Below are positions 11,223 to 19,644 of a stretch of DNA of 64,000 bases, in pieces (positions within the stretch are counted from its first letter, which is position 1; every line of letters starts with the position of its first letter). The notes under the pieces are model-generated. The model was not told the origin of the DNA. It searched no databases and saw only the letters and a list, made by a program, of their open reading frames with translations. The stretch lies in NCBI GenBank assembly GCA_016124635.1, contig WGNJ01000018.1, positions 186,001 through 250,000 of the forward strand, given 5' to 3'. Both the position numbers and the translations under genes were made by a program. The DNA comes from Alphaproteobacteria bacterium. GTDB lineage: Bacteria > Pseudomonadota > Alphaproteobacteria > Micropepsales > Micropepsaceae.

Positions 11223-11884
11223 AGGCGACCGGAACCCACGGCAGGCGTGAGCGCATTCTTGAGGCGGCAGGTAAGATCTTCCGGACGCAGGGCTATGATG
11301 CCTCGATGGACGATATCGCCGCCGAGGCGCATGTCGCCAAGCAGACGCTCTACAATCAATTCGGCTGTAAGGAAGAGCTGTTCCGCGCGCTGATCGCGGA
11401 GCGCTCGCGCGCCTTGCGCGCGCCGCTCATGGATGCGGCGCACAGTGCAGAGCCGCGGGCCGTGTTGATGGGACTGGCGCGCGAATACCATGCTCTCGGC
11501 CTGTCGCCGAAGGGCATCGACTTCATGCGGATGCTCATTTCGCTCGCCGGCCGGTTTCCGGAAATGGCGCGCGACTTCTACGACATCGGCCCCGCCAAGA
11601 CGCTCGGCGCGCTTGTCGAATGGATCGACGGCGAGGTGCGCCTCGGCCGGCTTCGCGTGACCGACTCCAAGCTCGCGGCCGAGCATTATCTCTCGATGAT
11701 CCTCGGCCACATCCAGCTGCGCGGGCTGCTGAACATCGCGCGTGCGATCCCGGATCGCGAAATCGAGCGGCGGGCCGCTTATTGCGCCGACGCCTTCCTC
11801 AAGGTCCACGGGTGCGCGAACGGCTCAAATGCGCCTACCCGAGGCCAAAAAAATGCCGCTCGAGGACGCTTGACGCACGCATAG
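11219..11884 (+). CDS. TetR/AcrR-family transcriptional regulator
   Basis: This is a 221-residue regulator. The N-terminal helix-turn-helix spans about residues 9-58 (RERILEAAGKIF, SMDDIAAEAHVAKQTLYNQF), and the helical ligand-binding domain resembles the AefR/TetR_C type (FYDIGPAKTLGALVEWI). It is the third gene of the efflux operon, with an ATGA overlap with the transporter. It probably represses the operon from the palindrome at 8501-8521 and releases it when an efflux substrate binds. The last 20 or so residues are basic and lack obvious structure. Confidence 0.9.
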   Translation: MKATGTHGRRERILEAAGKIFRTQGYDASMDDIAAEAHVAKQTLYNQFGCKEELFRALIAERSRALRAPLMDAAHSAEPRAVLMGLAREYHALGLSPKGIDFMRMLISLAGRFPEMARDFYDIGPAKTLGALVEWIDGEVRLGRLRVTDSKLAAEHYLSMILGHIQLRGLLNIARAIPDREIERRAAYCADAFLKVHGCANGSNAPTRGQKNAARGRLTHA

Positions 11885-11945
11885 GTTTGTCTGCGGCTCC
11901 GAAAGCTGAGGCGAAAGAGCCACAGTTAACCAAAACACACGTTAG

Positions 11946-11967
11946 AGGGGCAGAAATCTGCCCCTTT
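11946..11967 (+). terminator. Hairpin terminator after the efflux operon
   Basis: AGGGGCAGA (11946-11954) pairs perfectly with TCTGCCCCT (11957-11965), giving an 8-9 bp GC-rich stem with a very small loop, followed by TTTC. It lies 62 bases past the TetR stop and 61 bases before the next gene. The T-run is short, so it may be a moderate terminator. Confidence 0.6.
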
Positions 11968-12027
11968 CACTTGACGTAACCCACTGAAATCGTGCCGATT
12001 CTCCCCAACAAAGTTTTGGGGTGGATC

Positions 12028-13824
12028 ATGGAAGACGCGCGTATCCGCGCCTTTTCGCGTTCGCTTGGTTCAAATTTTCGAACGCTCAGCCTGCCGCTCC
12101 TCATTGGCGCCGCGTTGTACGCGATGACGCCGAGCGCTCACGCCGCGAATTGTCAGGCGGGAAGCTCTCCCGGCGGCGACGGCACTCTGACCACCGGCGC
12201 CGATACCTGCGTCATTACCGGAGCAAGCGACCAGACTACATCGGTCGACGCTTCCGACGATACCGACCTGCTGCAACTCGATGGAACCGGCGGCTCATTC
12301 TCTTTCGACACGAGCACGATCGGCAGCGTCTTCACAAACTTCGAAGACGCCGAAGTTCTCGGTGACGTCACGGTGACGGGCTCCGGCGCCGACCCGCTCG
12401 ACTGGACGGTGACCTCAGGCACGCTGACCGTCGGGGATTCCGACGCCTTGGCCACGGCGACCTCGGTGACGGTGGAGTCCGGCGCGACGATGACCACCAC
12501 TGCGGCCGGCGCGCTCTACACGACAGGGGCGCTGACCAATCACGGCTTCGTCTACGGCAATTTGACGGTCACCGGCGACGTCGTGAACGACGGGCATATT
12601 TCGCCCGGCCTTGGCGCTGGAGACTTTGGCCTGGTGACGATCAACGGCAACTACGTCACAACGGCCACGCCCGGCAATTTCGACATGGACGTGGACCTGA
12701 CGACCGGTACCGCAGACCAGATACAGTTCAACGGCAACGTCAGTGGCGGTACCTACATCAACGTCACTCAAGCGAATGCCGTGGACGCGGGCGTCGCCAC
12801 GACAGGCAACGGTATCCTGCTCGCCTCAGCGACCGGCACAGTCGGCACGTATGCCTATGGGCTCGGAGCCCCCGTCGTCAGCGGTCCGTATCAATACGTT
12901 TTGCAGCAGGTTTCGCTGTCGGCTACCGAGAACAATCTCTACCTGCAATCGCAGCTGCGCGAAGAATTCTATGGACACGATGCGTTGCTCGCGAGCGGAC
13001 AAGCGATCATCCGCTCCTGCTTCCGCAGCGACCAACGCATTCCCGATTCACCTCGCGCGCGCGAGAATGTGCGTGCATGGGGAAGCGCGGGCGGCGCTTC
13101 GTTTACGACCGGAGCAGACGCCGGCGTCTCGCTCGACGACCAGATGTACTGCGCCAACGGCGGCATCGATTTCGGCGCCGGCGAGGGTATGCGCTTCGGC
13201 GTGATCGGCGGCTACGGCAGCTCGCGGGTCGGCGTAAGCACACCGGGCGGTCAGGGAAAGCTCTACGGCGACACCGAGGCGCTCGAGGCTGTGCTCTCGA
13301 TCGGCACGCCGATGTACTTCCTGAACGTCACGGGCGGCTATGCGACCAGCGCATGGACTTTCGACGGGCCGGTGCAGCCGTCCAAGGACGCGACGCAAAG
13401 CGGCTTTATCGCTTCGGCTCAGGCCGGCGCAACGGTCAACGTCACACCGTTCCGGTTCAAGTTCATGGGCGAGGCGAACTACGACAATACGAGTTGCGGC
13501 AACGACTGCCTGTTGGCCGGAATGACCGAAGATACGGGCAGCGTCGTGGCCAAGGGCACGATCCGTATCGAAGCGATGACGCATCAGATCAACCCGTACG
13601 TCGCCGTGTCCTACGCGGACGATCTGTCCAGCGGCAGCACGGTGTCGTACATGGGCGAGTCGCTCAAGATCGACGCGGCGCACAGCTTGCTGTCGCTGAA
13701 CGCGGGCTTCAACGCGCCCATCGACAGCGGCGTCACGCTCTTCGGCGACTTCTCGGTCCTCGACGGTATGGGTAACGACACCAGCGGCTACACCGCGTTC
13801 GGCGGCCTCAAGGCCTACTGGTAA
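12028..13824 (+). CDS. Autotransporter-like outer-membrane beta-barrel protein
   Basis: This is a 598-residue secreted protein. The signal peptide (PLLIGAALYAMTPSAHA) is followed by a Thr/Gly/Ser/Asp-rich passenger (about 35-310) with short beta-helix-like repeats such as VTVESGATMTTTAAG and GNLTVTGDVVNDGHISPG. A C-terminal autotransporter barrel begins near REEFYGHDALLASGQ and ends in the aromatic residue pair YW, as expected for recognition by the Bam machinery. The ATG at 12028 begins the signal peptide; a GTG at 11992 is in frame but less likely. It is probably surface-exposed, with a function in adhesion or envelope structure that cannot be named. No protease motif was seen in the passenger. 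Confidence 0.85.
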   Translation: MEDARIRAFSRSLGSNFRTLSLPLLIGAALYAMTPSAHAANCQAGSSPGGDGTLTTGADTCVITGASDQTTSVDASDDTDLLQLDGTGGSFSFDTSTIGSVFTNFEDAEVLGDVTVTGSGADPLDWTVTSGTLTVGDSDALATATSVTVESGATMTTTAAGALYTTGALTNHGFVYGNLTVTGDVVNDGHISPGLGAGDFGLVTINGNYVTTATPGNFDMDVDLTTGTADQIQFNGNVSGGTYINVTQANAVDAGVATTGNGILLASATGTVGTYAYGLGAPVVSGPYQYVLQQVSLSATENNLYLQSQLREEFYGHDALLASGQAIIRSCFRSDQRIPDSPRARENVRAWGSAGGASFTTGADAGVSLDDQMYCANGGIDFGAGEGMRFGVIGGYGSSRVGVSTPGGQGKLYGDTEALEAVLSIGTPMYFLNVTGGYATSAWTFDGPVQPSKDATQSGFIASAQAGATVNVTPFRFKFMGEANYDNTSCGNDCLLAGMTEDTGSVVAKGTIRIEAMTHQINPYVAVSYADDLSSGSTVSYMGESLKIDAAHSLLSLNAGFNAPIDSGVTLFGDFSVLDGMGNDTSGYTAFGGLKAYW

Positions 13825-13835
13825 GTCCTCCCGGC

Positions 13836-13858
13836 GCGGCCGCCTGCAAAGCGGCCGC
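13836..13858. terminator. GC hairpin after the autotransporter gene
   Basis: GCGGCCGC at 13836-13843 pairs with GCGGCCGC at 13851-13858 across a 7-base loop (CTGCAAA), 12 bases after the autotransporter stop. There is no clear T-run (TGTTGC follows), so its strength as an intrinsic terminator is uncertain. Confidence 0.45.
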
Positions 13859-13924
13859 TGTTGCATCGCGTCAAGCGAACAGGAATAACATCGGCCCGTA
13901 GGTTGCGGGGTCGATCATGCGCGC

Positions 13925-15055
13925 ATGGCGCGACTGCCGATGAGCAGCGACGGCAGAGACGAACTGGCGGCAAGATTGCTGCATCACGGCGCTGAGCGTC
14001 TGACGCCGGGCGCGTCGGTCGTTCCGGCGATCGTACCGACCGCTGTGTTTCATCTGCCAGGCGCGCCTTCGAACGCACCTTACCAATACGGCCGCTTTCA
14101 CAATCCCACTTGGGAGGCGCTCGAGAGTGCACTGGCGCTTCTCGAAGATGCCGAGGTCACCCTCTTTCCGTCCGGCATGGCGGCGGTCGCAGGCACGATG
14201 TTCGCGACGGTGGCACAGGGCGATCGTGTCCTCATCCCGTCGGACGGCTACTACGCGACGCGTGCCCTCGCCGATCAATTCCTCAAGCCCCTGGGTGCCG
14301 CGATCGAGGAGCGAGCCACCGCAAAGTTTCTCGAGGGAGGGTTTGGCGGTTTCAAGCTCGTCATCGTCGAGACACCATCGAACCCAGGGCTCGACGTATG
14401 CGACATCGCGGCCGCGTCGCGCCTGGCGAAGTCGGCCGGCGCTCTGCTCGTTGTCGACAACACGACGATGACACCACTCGGTCAGCGTCCGCTCGACCTC
14501 GGTGCCGATGCGGTCATCTGCGCGGACACGAAGGCCATTAATGGTCATTCCGACGCATTGATGGGGCATGTTGCGACGCGCCACGGTACGTTTGCTGAGC
14601 GGTTGCGCGACTGGCGCAAGTTTTCCGGCACGATTCCCGGGCCATTCGAGGCTTGGCTGGTGCATCGCGGGCTCGAGACGCTCGAGGTGCGGTTCGAGCG
14701 CATGTGCGACTCGGCGGCGGCAATCGCGCTACGCCTGGCCGAATCCAAGAAGGTCGTTGCCCTGCGCTATCCGGGCCTCACCACGGATCCGGCTCATGCG
14801 ATCGCGAAACGTCAAATGGCGACGTTCGGATCGCTCATCTCCGTCACGTTGCGCGATCAGGTGGCCGCGGAGCGCTTCATCGAGAGCTGCCCGTTGATCC
14901 AGCCGTCGACGAGTTTCGGCGGCGTGCGCACATGTGCGGAGCGGCGCGCGCGATGGGGCGATGCGGTGCCCGACGGCTTCATTCGGATGTCGATCGGTCT
15001 CGAGCCTGTCGAGGTTCTCTGGCGTGCGATCGCCGAGGCGCTCGACCGTGTCTGA
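13925..15055 (+). CDS. Cys/Met-metabolism PLP enzyme (cystathionine gamma-lyase-like)
   Basis: This 376-residue fold-type I PLP enzyme of the trans-sulfuration family has the substrate-side YGRFHNPTWEALE block (family form YxRxxNPT), the cofactor-stacking region FPSGMAA, VDNTTMTP and the Schiff-base lysine in ADTKAINGHSD. Such enzymes break or form C-S bonds of cystathionine, homocysteine or methionine; the exact reaction cannot be told from motifs. The start at 13925 is uncertain, since an ATG at 13940 is equally plausible. The 3' end overlaps the next PLP gene by 8 bases, suggesting a two-enzyme pathway on one transcript. Confidence 0.85.
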   Translation: MARLPMSSDGRDELAARLLHHGAERLTPGASVVPAIVPTAVFHLPGAPSNAPYQYGRFHNPTWEALESALALLEDAEVTLFPSGMAAVAGTMFATVAQGDRVLIPSDGYYATRALADQFLKPLGAAIEERATAKFLEGGFGGFKLVIVETPSNPGLDVCDIAAASRLAKSAGALLVVDNTTMTPLGQRPLDLGADAVICADTKAINGHSDALMGHVATRHGTFAERLRDWRKFSGTIPGPFEAWLVHRGLETLEVRFERMCDSAAAIALRLAESKKVVALRYPGLTTDPAHAIAKRQMATFGSLISVTLRDQVAAERFIESCPLIQPSTSFGGVRTCAERRARWGDAVPDGFIRMSIGLEPVEVLWRAIAEALDRV

Positions 15056-16226
15056 GACGCGCGCCTTCGGACGATCGATCCTGCCCCTTTGGCATCTCGA
15101 GCCGGGCGGGACATTTCTCAATCACGGTTCGTTCGGCGCTTGCCCACGCGAGGTATTGGCTGCGCAGAGCGCCGTTCGCGAGGAGATGGAGCGTCAACCC
15201 GATCAATTCTTCAGGCGCAAAGGACGACCCACCAGCCCTGAGAATGCCGTACGTCCGGCCGCAGAGGCGTTGGCGCGCTTCGTCGGTACCAAAGGCGATC
15301 GCATCGCCTTCGTTGCCAATGCGACCGAAGCTGTGATGACCGTCTTACATGCTCTGGAGTTCGAGCCCGGCGACGAGATCTTGATGCTCGACTGCGTGTA
15401 CAACGCGGTTCGGCTGGCGATCGAGGACACTTGCCAGAGGACGGGCGCGCGACCCGTCGTCGTATCGCTGCCGATCCCACTCAACGTCAACGACGTTGTG
15501 GAGCGGATCGCAGGCGCCGCAAGCACACGCACGCGCCTTGCCATCGTCGATCACATTGCCTCTCGCACCGCCGTCGTCTTCCCCGTGGCTGAGATCACGG
15601 CAGCACTCAAAGCGAAGGGCGCGCGCGTGCTGATCGACGGCGCGCACGCACTTGGCCAGTTGCCGCTCGATCTCGAAGCGATCGGTGCCGACTGGTACAC
15701 CGGCAACGCGCACAAATGGCTCTACGCGCCCAAAGGCTGCGCGATGTTTTACGCAACTGCGGATGTCGCGCCACGGACGGCGCCGCTCTCTGTGAGCCAT
15801 TGGCACGATCTCCGATTTCCGCTGGCCTTCGACTATGTCGGCACCCGCGATATCTCGGGTTTCTTGAGTGTGCCCGCAGCGCTCAAGTTCATCGACGGCT
15901 TCGGGATCGACGCCATGCGCGCCTATATGATCGAACTCGCACGCTTCGGCGGTCAGACGATGCAAGGTCTCGAAGCTATGCCGGTCGCACCGGATGCCGC
16001 ATTCGCCGCGATGCGGGCCTATATCCTGCCGCAATCCCGCCGCGCCGAGCAGACTGACGCCGACGCCCTGATGTATGATTTGTGGGCCGAGCATCGCATC
16101 CAGATCGCTGCGGCGGAGTTTCAAGGCAAGCTTTTGTGCCGCCTCTCGGCGCAGATCTACAACGAACGCGGTGACTTCGAACGGCTCGCGCAAGTTCTCG
16201 ATGAGCACGGGTGGCCGGGGCGTTAA
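15048..16226 (+). CDS. Class V aminotransferase-fold PLP enzyme (isopenicillin-N-epimerase/cysteine-desulfurase-like)
   Basis: This 392-residue protein opens with LEPGGTFLNHGSFGACP, as in isopenicillin N epimerase-type enzymes. It continues with FVANATEAV and VLIDGAHALGQLPLDL (cofactor Asp and His), and the PLP lysine in GNAHKWLYAPKG. Family members act as epimerases, C-S lyases or kynureninase-like hydrolases, and substrate choice is not readable. GTG at 15048 is selected because it starts the homologous N-terminus and overlaps the preceding PLP gene by 8 bases; an earlier in-frame ATG at 14934 lies deep in that gene. The pairing with a trans-sulfuration enzyme hints at sulfur amino-acid chemistry, which is inference. 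Confidence 0.85.
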   Translation: MSETRAFGRSILPLWHLEPGGTFLNHGSFGACPREVLAAQSAVREEMERQPDQFFRRKGRPTSPENAVRPAAEALARFVGTKGDRIAFVANATEAVMTVLHALEFEPGDEILMLDCVYNAVRLAIEDTCQRTGARPVVVSLPIPLNVNDVVERIAGAASTRTRLAIVDHIASRTAVVFPVAEITAALKAKGARVLIDGAHALGQLPLDLEAIGADWYTGNAHKWLYAPKGCAMFYATADVAPRTAPLSVSHWHDLRFPLAFDYVGTRDISGFLSVPAALKFIDGFGIDAMRAYMIELARFGGQTMQGLEAMPVAPDAAFAAMRAYILPQSRRAEQTDADALMYDLWAEHRIQIAAAEFQGKLLCRLSAQIYNERGDFERLAQVLDEHGWPGR

Positions 16227-16271
16227 CGCCTCAGGGCACGAAACGCGATAGCTTGCGCCAGGAGGATGTGA

Positions 16272-18131
16272 ATGGGGGATCCGGTTACCGCCACCGCGCC
16301 GTTTCACGCCATGCCGACGGCTGCGGACGCGCGACCTCGATTGGCGCTGCGCGTGGGCATTACCGGGCACCGCGACTTGGACCGGTTCGATCCCAAAGAG
16401 ATCGACCGCACGCTCGCGGAAATATTCGATGCCATATCGGCGACGATCGAGAATCTTCGAGGCGATCCCAAGCTGAAGGACGTTTACGCTGACGCGGCGC
16501 CGCTCCTTCTGCTGGTATCACCGCTTGCGGAAGGGGCGGACCGCGCAGCGGCCCGCCAAGCGGTGCCGCGTGGTTGGCACCTCGCCTCGCCGCTACCGTT
16601 CCTCCAGCAAACCTACGAGCAAGATTTCAAAGATTCGCGTGACGAGTTCGCGGGATTGCTTGCCAACGCGGCGAGAGACAGCGCTGTCGTCGAACTCGAC
16701 GGCGACTACACCGAGGGCGAGAAGCGCAACCTTGGCTATCGCGACGTCGGTCGCTTCGTCGTGCGCAATTGCGATCTTCTGATCGCGGTATGGGACGGGC
16801 GCGATCCGGCGGGCGTCGGCGGGACGGGAGAAATCGTCGCCTTTGCGCGCCGACATGGGCTGCCGGTGCTGCACATCAACGCGGGGCGGCCGCGTGACGT
16901 CTCGCTCGTTTCGGAAGCGGCGCGTATGCAGCCCAATCGCCCGGAGGAGATCAGCGAGATTGTGGCGCGCACCATACGCGACATTCTTTGGCCCGGGCTC
17001 GACGCGGAGGCGCTGGAAGCGGCACGCCGTTATCTGACGGACGAACGTGTGCGCGAAACGCCGCACGAGCGCGACTACTACTATCGTGGCCACTTCGAGG
17101 CCGCGCTGAGCTCGATCGTCCCCGGCGCGCGCTACGTCTTCCGGGCACTCCTCGCTATCGGCGGAAATCCTCCAAGCGACGAACCTGTCCCCATCAAGGC
17201 GCCGCCGATGCCGACGATCGCCACCTACCTGTTCGATCACTTTCAACGCGCCGACTGCCTGGCGACGGTTTATTCGGACGTTCACCGCAGCGTCTTCATC
17301 CTGATCTACGCGCTCGGCGCGTTATCTTTGTCGGTGGGATTTGCATCGATCGCGTTCCACAACACGCCCGCCGGGATTTGGCTCGTCGCACTCGAATTGC
17401 TTTTGCTGGCGCTGCTGTTCGCGCTTTATGTCGGCGATCGAATGATCTGGCGCTGGCGAGAACGCTGGCTCGACTATCGCTTGCTGGCTGAAATGTTGCG
17501 CGAAGCTGACCTGCTGGCGTTGATCGGCTGCGGCCTGGATCATCGCGCCGTCGGCGATCACGAAGAAGATTTGGCACCGCGCGCGCGCTGGGTACCGCAA
17601 GCCTACCGCGCGATCGTTCGCTCCGCCGGGATCATCGGCGGACGCTACAACAAGGTCTACCTTGAAGGCGTTCAGCGTTTCGGCGCACATGGGCGCCTTG
17701 CGGACCAGATCCGGTATCACGACCGAAACTCGAAGAAGACCAAGCGTCTGAACGATGTTCTGAGGATAGTGAGCTTGGCGGCATTCATGCTCACCGTGGC
17801 GCTCATTACCGCAAAGCTGTTCTTGCATCACGGCGAGAGCAGAGAGATCGGCTTGAGCGAGATCTTGGCCGTCATCGCCGGCATCTGCATTGCGCTCACC
17901 TACGCCGTCTTTGCCGTGCGCAATCAGGCAGAGCTCGAGATCGTCGGCCGCCGCTCGGAGCGAATGAAGACGCGCTTGAAGCGCCACTATCGCGACGTGA
18001 TCGATATCGGCGGCTCCGGTCTTACCAGCGCCCGGCTCGGGCGTGCGCTGACGCATGCGGCCGAGACGATGCGCCATGACGTCGCCGATTGGATCGGAAT
18101 CTTCGAAACGAAGGAGACCGAGGCCGGTTAG
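16272..18131 (+). CDS. SLOG-like nucleotide-sensor domain fused to two transmembrane pairs (SLATT/DUF4231-like)
   Basis: This is a 619-residue protein. Residues about 25-235 look like a Rossmannoid SLOG (DprA/LOG-like) domain: RVGITGHRDL at the first strand, SPLAEGADRAAA, NCDLLIAVWDG, then GGTGEIVAFARRHGLPV. The C-terminal half has two hydrophobic hairpins, about 341-391 and 499-552. The first is followed by RWLDYRLLAEMLREADLL, which resembles the conserved helix after the TM pair in SLATT/DUF4231 effectors. In published comparative genomics, SLOG domains are predicted sensors of nucleotide-derived ligands and SLATT domains predicted pore-forming effectors in conflict systems. The start has a perfect AGGAGG (16260-16265). 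It follows the PLP genes by 45 bases, and no CD-NTase is nearby. Function is inferred. Confidence 0.7.
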   Translation: MGDPVTATAPFHAMPTAADARPRLALRVGITGHRDLDRFDPKEIDRTLAEIFDAISATIENLRGDPKLKDVYADAAPLLLLVSPLAEGADRAAARQAVPRGWHLASPLPFLQQTYEQDFKDSRDEFAGLLANAARDSAVVELDGDYTEGEKRNLGYRDVGRFVVRNCDLLIAVWDGRDPAGVGGTGEIVAFARRHGLPVLHINAGRPRDVSLVSEAARMQPNRPEEISEIVARTIRDILWPGLDAEALEAARRYLTDERVRETPHERDYYYRGHFEAALSSIVPGARYVFRALLAIGGNPPSDEPVPIKAPPMPTIATYLFDHFQRADCLATVYSDVHRSVFILIYALGALSLSVGFASIAFHNTPAGIWLVALELLLLALLFALYVGDRMIWRWRERWLDYRLLAEMLREADLLALIGCGLDHRAVGDHEEDLAPRARWVPQAYRAIVRSAGIIGGRYNKVYLEGVQRFGAHGRLADQIRYHDRNSKKTKRLNDVLRIVSLAAFMLTVALITAKLFLHHGESREIGLSEILAVIAGICIALTYAVFAVRNQAELEIVGRRSERMKTRLKRHYRDVIDIGGSGLTSARLGRALTHAAETMRHDVADWIGIFETKETEAG

Positions 18132-18168
18132 GCCGGCACCATAGGCGTCGCTAGGACGCTTGTGCGCC

Positions 18169-18996
18169 CTACTTCGGCTTGGACTCGAGTATCAGCACAA
18201 GCGCCGCCGCCTGCCTGTGCCCCTTCTTCGCTGCGGCGCGCGCCCAAAACAGCGCCTGCGTGTCGTCTTTCTTGGTACCGGCGCCGCTATGGTAGGCCAT
18301 CGCAAGATTGTAGGTCGCCTCGACATGACCGAGTGAGGCCGCCTTCGTGTACCAAGTGAACGCCTGCTTATCGTCCTTGGCGATGCCAAGCCCGTTGGCG
18401 TGCATGTAACCAATGCTGTTCATAGCATCTAGGCTGCCGCCCTGTGCGGCCGCACCGAAATAGGACAGGGCTTCATGCTCGTTCTTGGCGACGCCGACGC
18501 CATCGAGATAGCAAAGCCCGACCAAGTTGTTGCCGATGGCATCGCCTTTCTTCGCGGCCTTCATGAAATACGAGAAGGCCAGCGGCAAATTGCGGTCGAC
18601 GCCGCGCCCGTCCAGCAAACGTCGGCCGACCTCGACCTGAGCGAGCGGATTGCCGCGATCGGCGGCAGTCTGGTACCAGCCGAAGGCCAAAATCTGATTT
18701 TCCTTCACGCCGGCGCCAATGGAAAAGAGCGCGCCGAGGCGCATTTGCGCCGTGGTGTTGCCCTTCGCGGCGAGCGCTCTGAGCATCTTGAATGCTTTGT
18801 CGAATTCGCCTTTCGACACCAAGTCGTTGGCTTCGGTCAAAATCTTGTCGTCTGCGCTTTGGGTCGAGGACGCGGCCGGCTTTGCCGGTGCAGCCGCGCC
18901 GGTCGCACCAGAGGGCGCAGTCGCCGGCGCCTCCGCAAACGCAGATGGTCCCGCAAGGAGGAAGAGCGTTATCAAACCGACGATTGAATGCTTCAC
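18169..18996 (-). CDS. Secreted Sel1-repeat protein
   Basis: This is a 275-residue protein with a Sec signal peptide (IVGLITLFLLAGPSAFA), an Ala/Pro/Thr-rich linker, and about six Sel1-like repeats (AQMRLGALFSIGAGV, LAQVEVGRRLLDGRGV, IGNNLVGLCYLDGVGV, LDAMNSIGYMHANGLGI, VEATYNLAMAYHSGAG). It is a likely periplasmic scaffold. The GTG at 18996 is chosen because it starts the signal peptide and is preceded by a GGGAG-type site. An upstream ATG at 19128 would add 44 residues with no signal character. It is convergent with the SLOG-transmembrane gene, 37 bases apart. Confidence 0.85.
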   Translation of the reverse strand: MKHSIVGLITLFLLAGPSAFAEAPATAPSGATGAAAPAKPAASSTQSADDKILTEANDLVSKGEFDKAFKMLRALAAKGNTTAQMRLGALFSIGAGVKENQILAFGWYQTAADRGNPLAQVEVGRRLLDGRGVDRNLPLAFSYFMKAAKKGDAIGNNLVGLCYLDGVGVAKNEHEALSYFGAAAQGGSLDAMNSIGYMHANGLGIAKDDKQAFTWYTKAASLGHVEATYNLAMAYHSGAGTKKDDTQALFWARAAAKKGHRQAAALVLILESKPK

Positions 18997-19095
18997 GCGC
19001 TGATCTCCCGAAAGTCCGGATTGACGAGAACGAGGCTGCCTTGGGGGAACGGGCCTTATAGCAAAAAGCACCGGCTGCGGGCAGAATTCGCTGCA

Positions 19096-19530
19096 TTGTG
19101 GCACCTGAGAGCTTGGCGAGGTAACCATGGCCTACGAAGCAGGGGCGGTGGCAGGCCCAGGCGCTCCGGCCGCAACGTTTTGGGCGGCCCGCTGGCTCCG
19201 TGCGGCCAGGATCCTGTAACCGGCTTCTACCGCGACGGCTGTTGCAGCACCGGTCCAGACGATGTTGGCTCCCATTCCGTCTGCGTCGTCATGACTGCAG
19301 AGTTTCTGACCTTCTCCAAAGAGCGCGGAAACGACCTTTCGACGCCAATGCCGAACCTCCAATTTCCTGGGCTGAAACCGGGCGATCGCTGGTGCCTGTG
19401 CGCGCCACGCTGGCAAGAAGCCTTTGCGGCAGGGAAAGCGCCACAGGTCGTGTTGGCGGCGACCCACGAAGAAGCGCTCGAATATGCTGCACTGGTCGAC
19501 CTCAAGCGCTACGCGATCGATCTCAATTGA
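19096..19530 (+). CDS. DUF2237 family protein, start uncertain
   Basis: The conserved part starts near 19174 and reads NVLGGPLAPCGQDPVTGFYRDG through GDRWCLCAPRW to the stop. This is the complete DUF2237 domain with its characteristic cysteines (PCG, GCC, CLC). The molecular function of the family is not established. The start is a problem: no good in-frame start with a ribosome binding site exists, and TTG at 19096 is only the closest plausible one (an ATG at 18988 overlaps the divergent Sel1 gene). A well-placed ATG at 19127, with GCGAGG in front, is in another frame that would need a one-base shift before 19174 to join the domain. The domain call is firm, the 5' end is not. Confidence 0.7.
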   Translation: MWHLRAWRGNHGLRSRGGGRPRRSGRNVLGGPLAPCGQDPVTGFYRDGCCSTGPDDVGSHSVCVVMTAEFLTFSKERGNDLSTPMPNLQFPGLKPGDRWCLCAPRWQEAFAAGKAPQVVLAATHEEALEYAALVDLKRYAIDLN

Positions 19531-19644
19531 GGCGGCCTGCGGCAACCATATCTAGGACTGCCGGTTTGACCGCCCACCGGAATTTGACTAGCGTCCGGCG
19601 CTCTTGCATCGCAACAAGGCGGCCCACCGAACCTCGGTAAAAAG

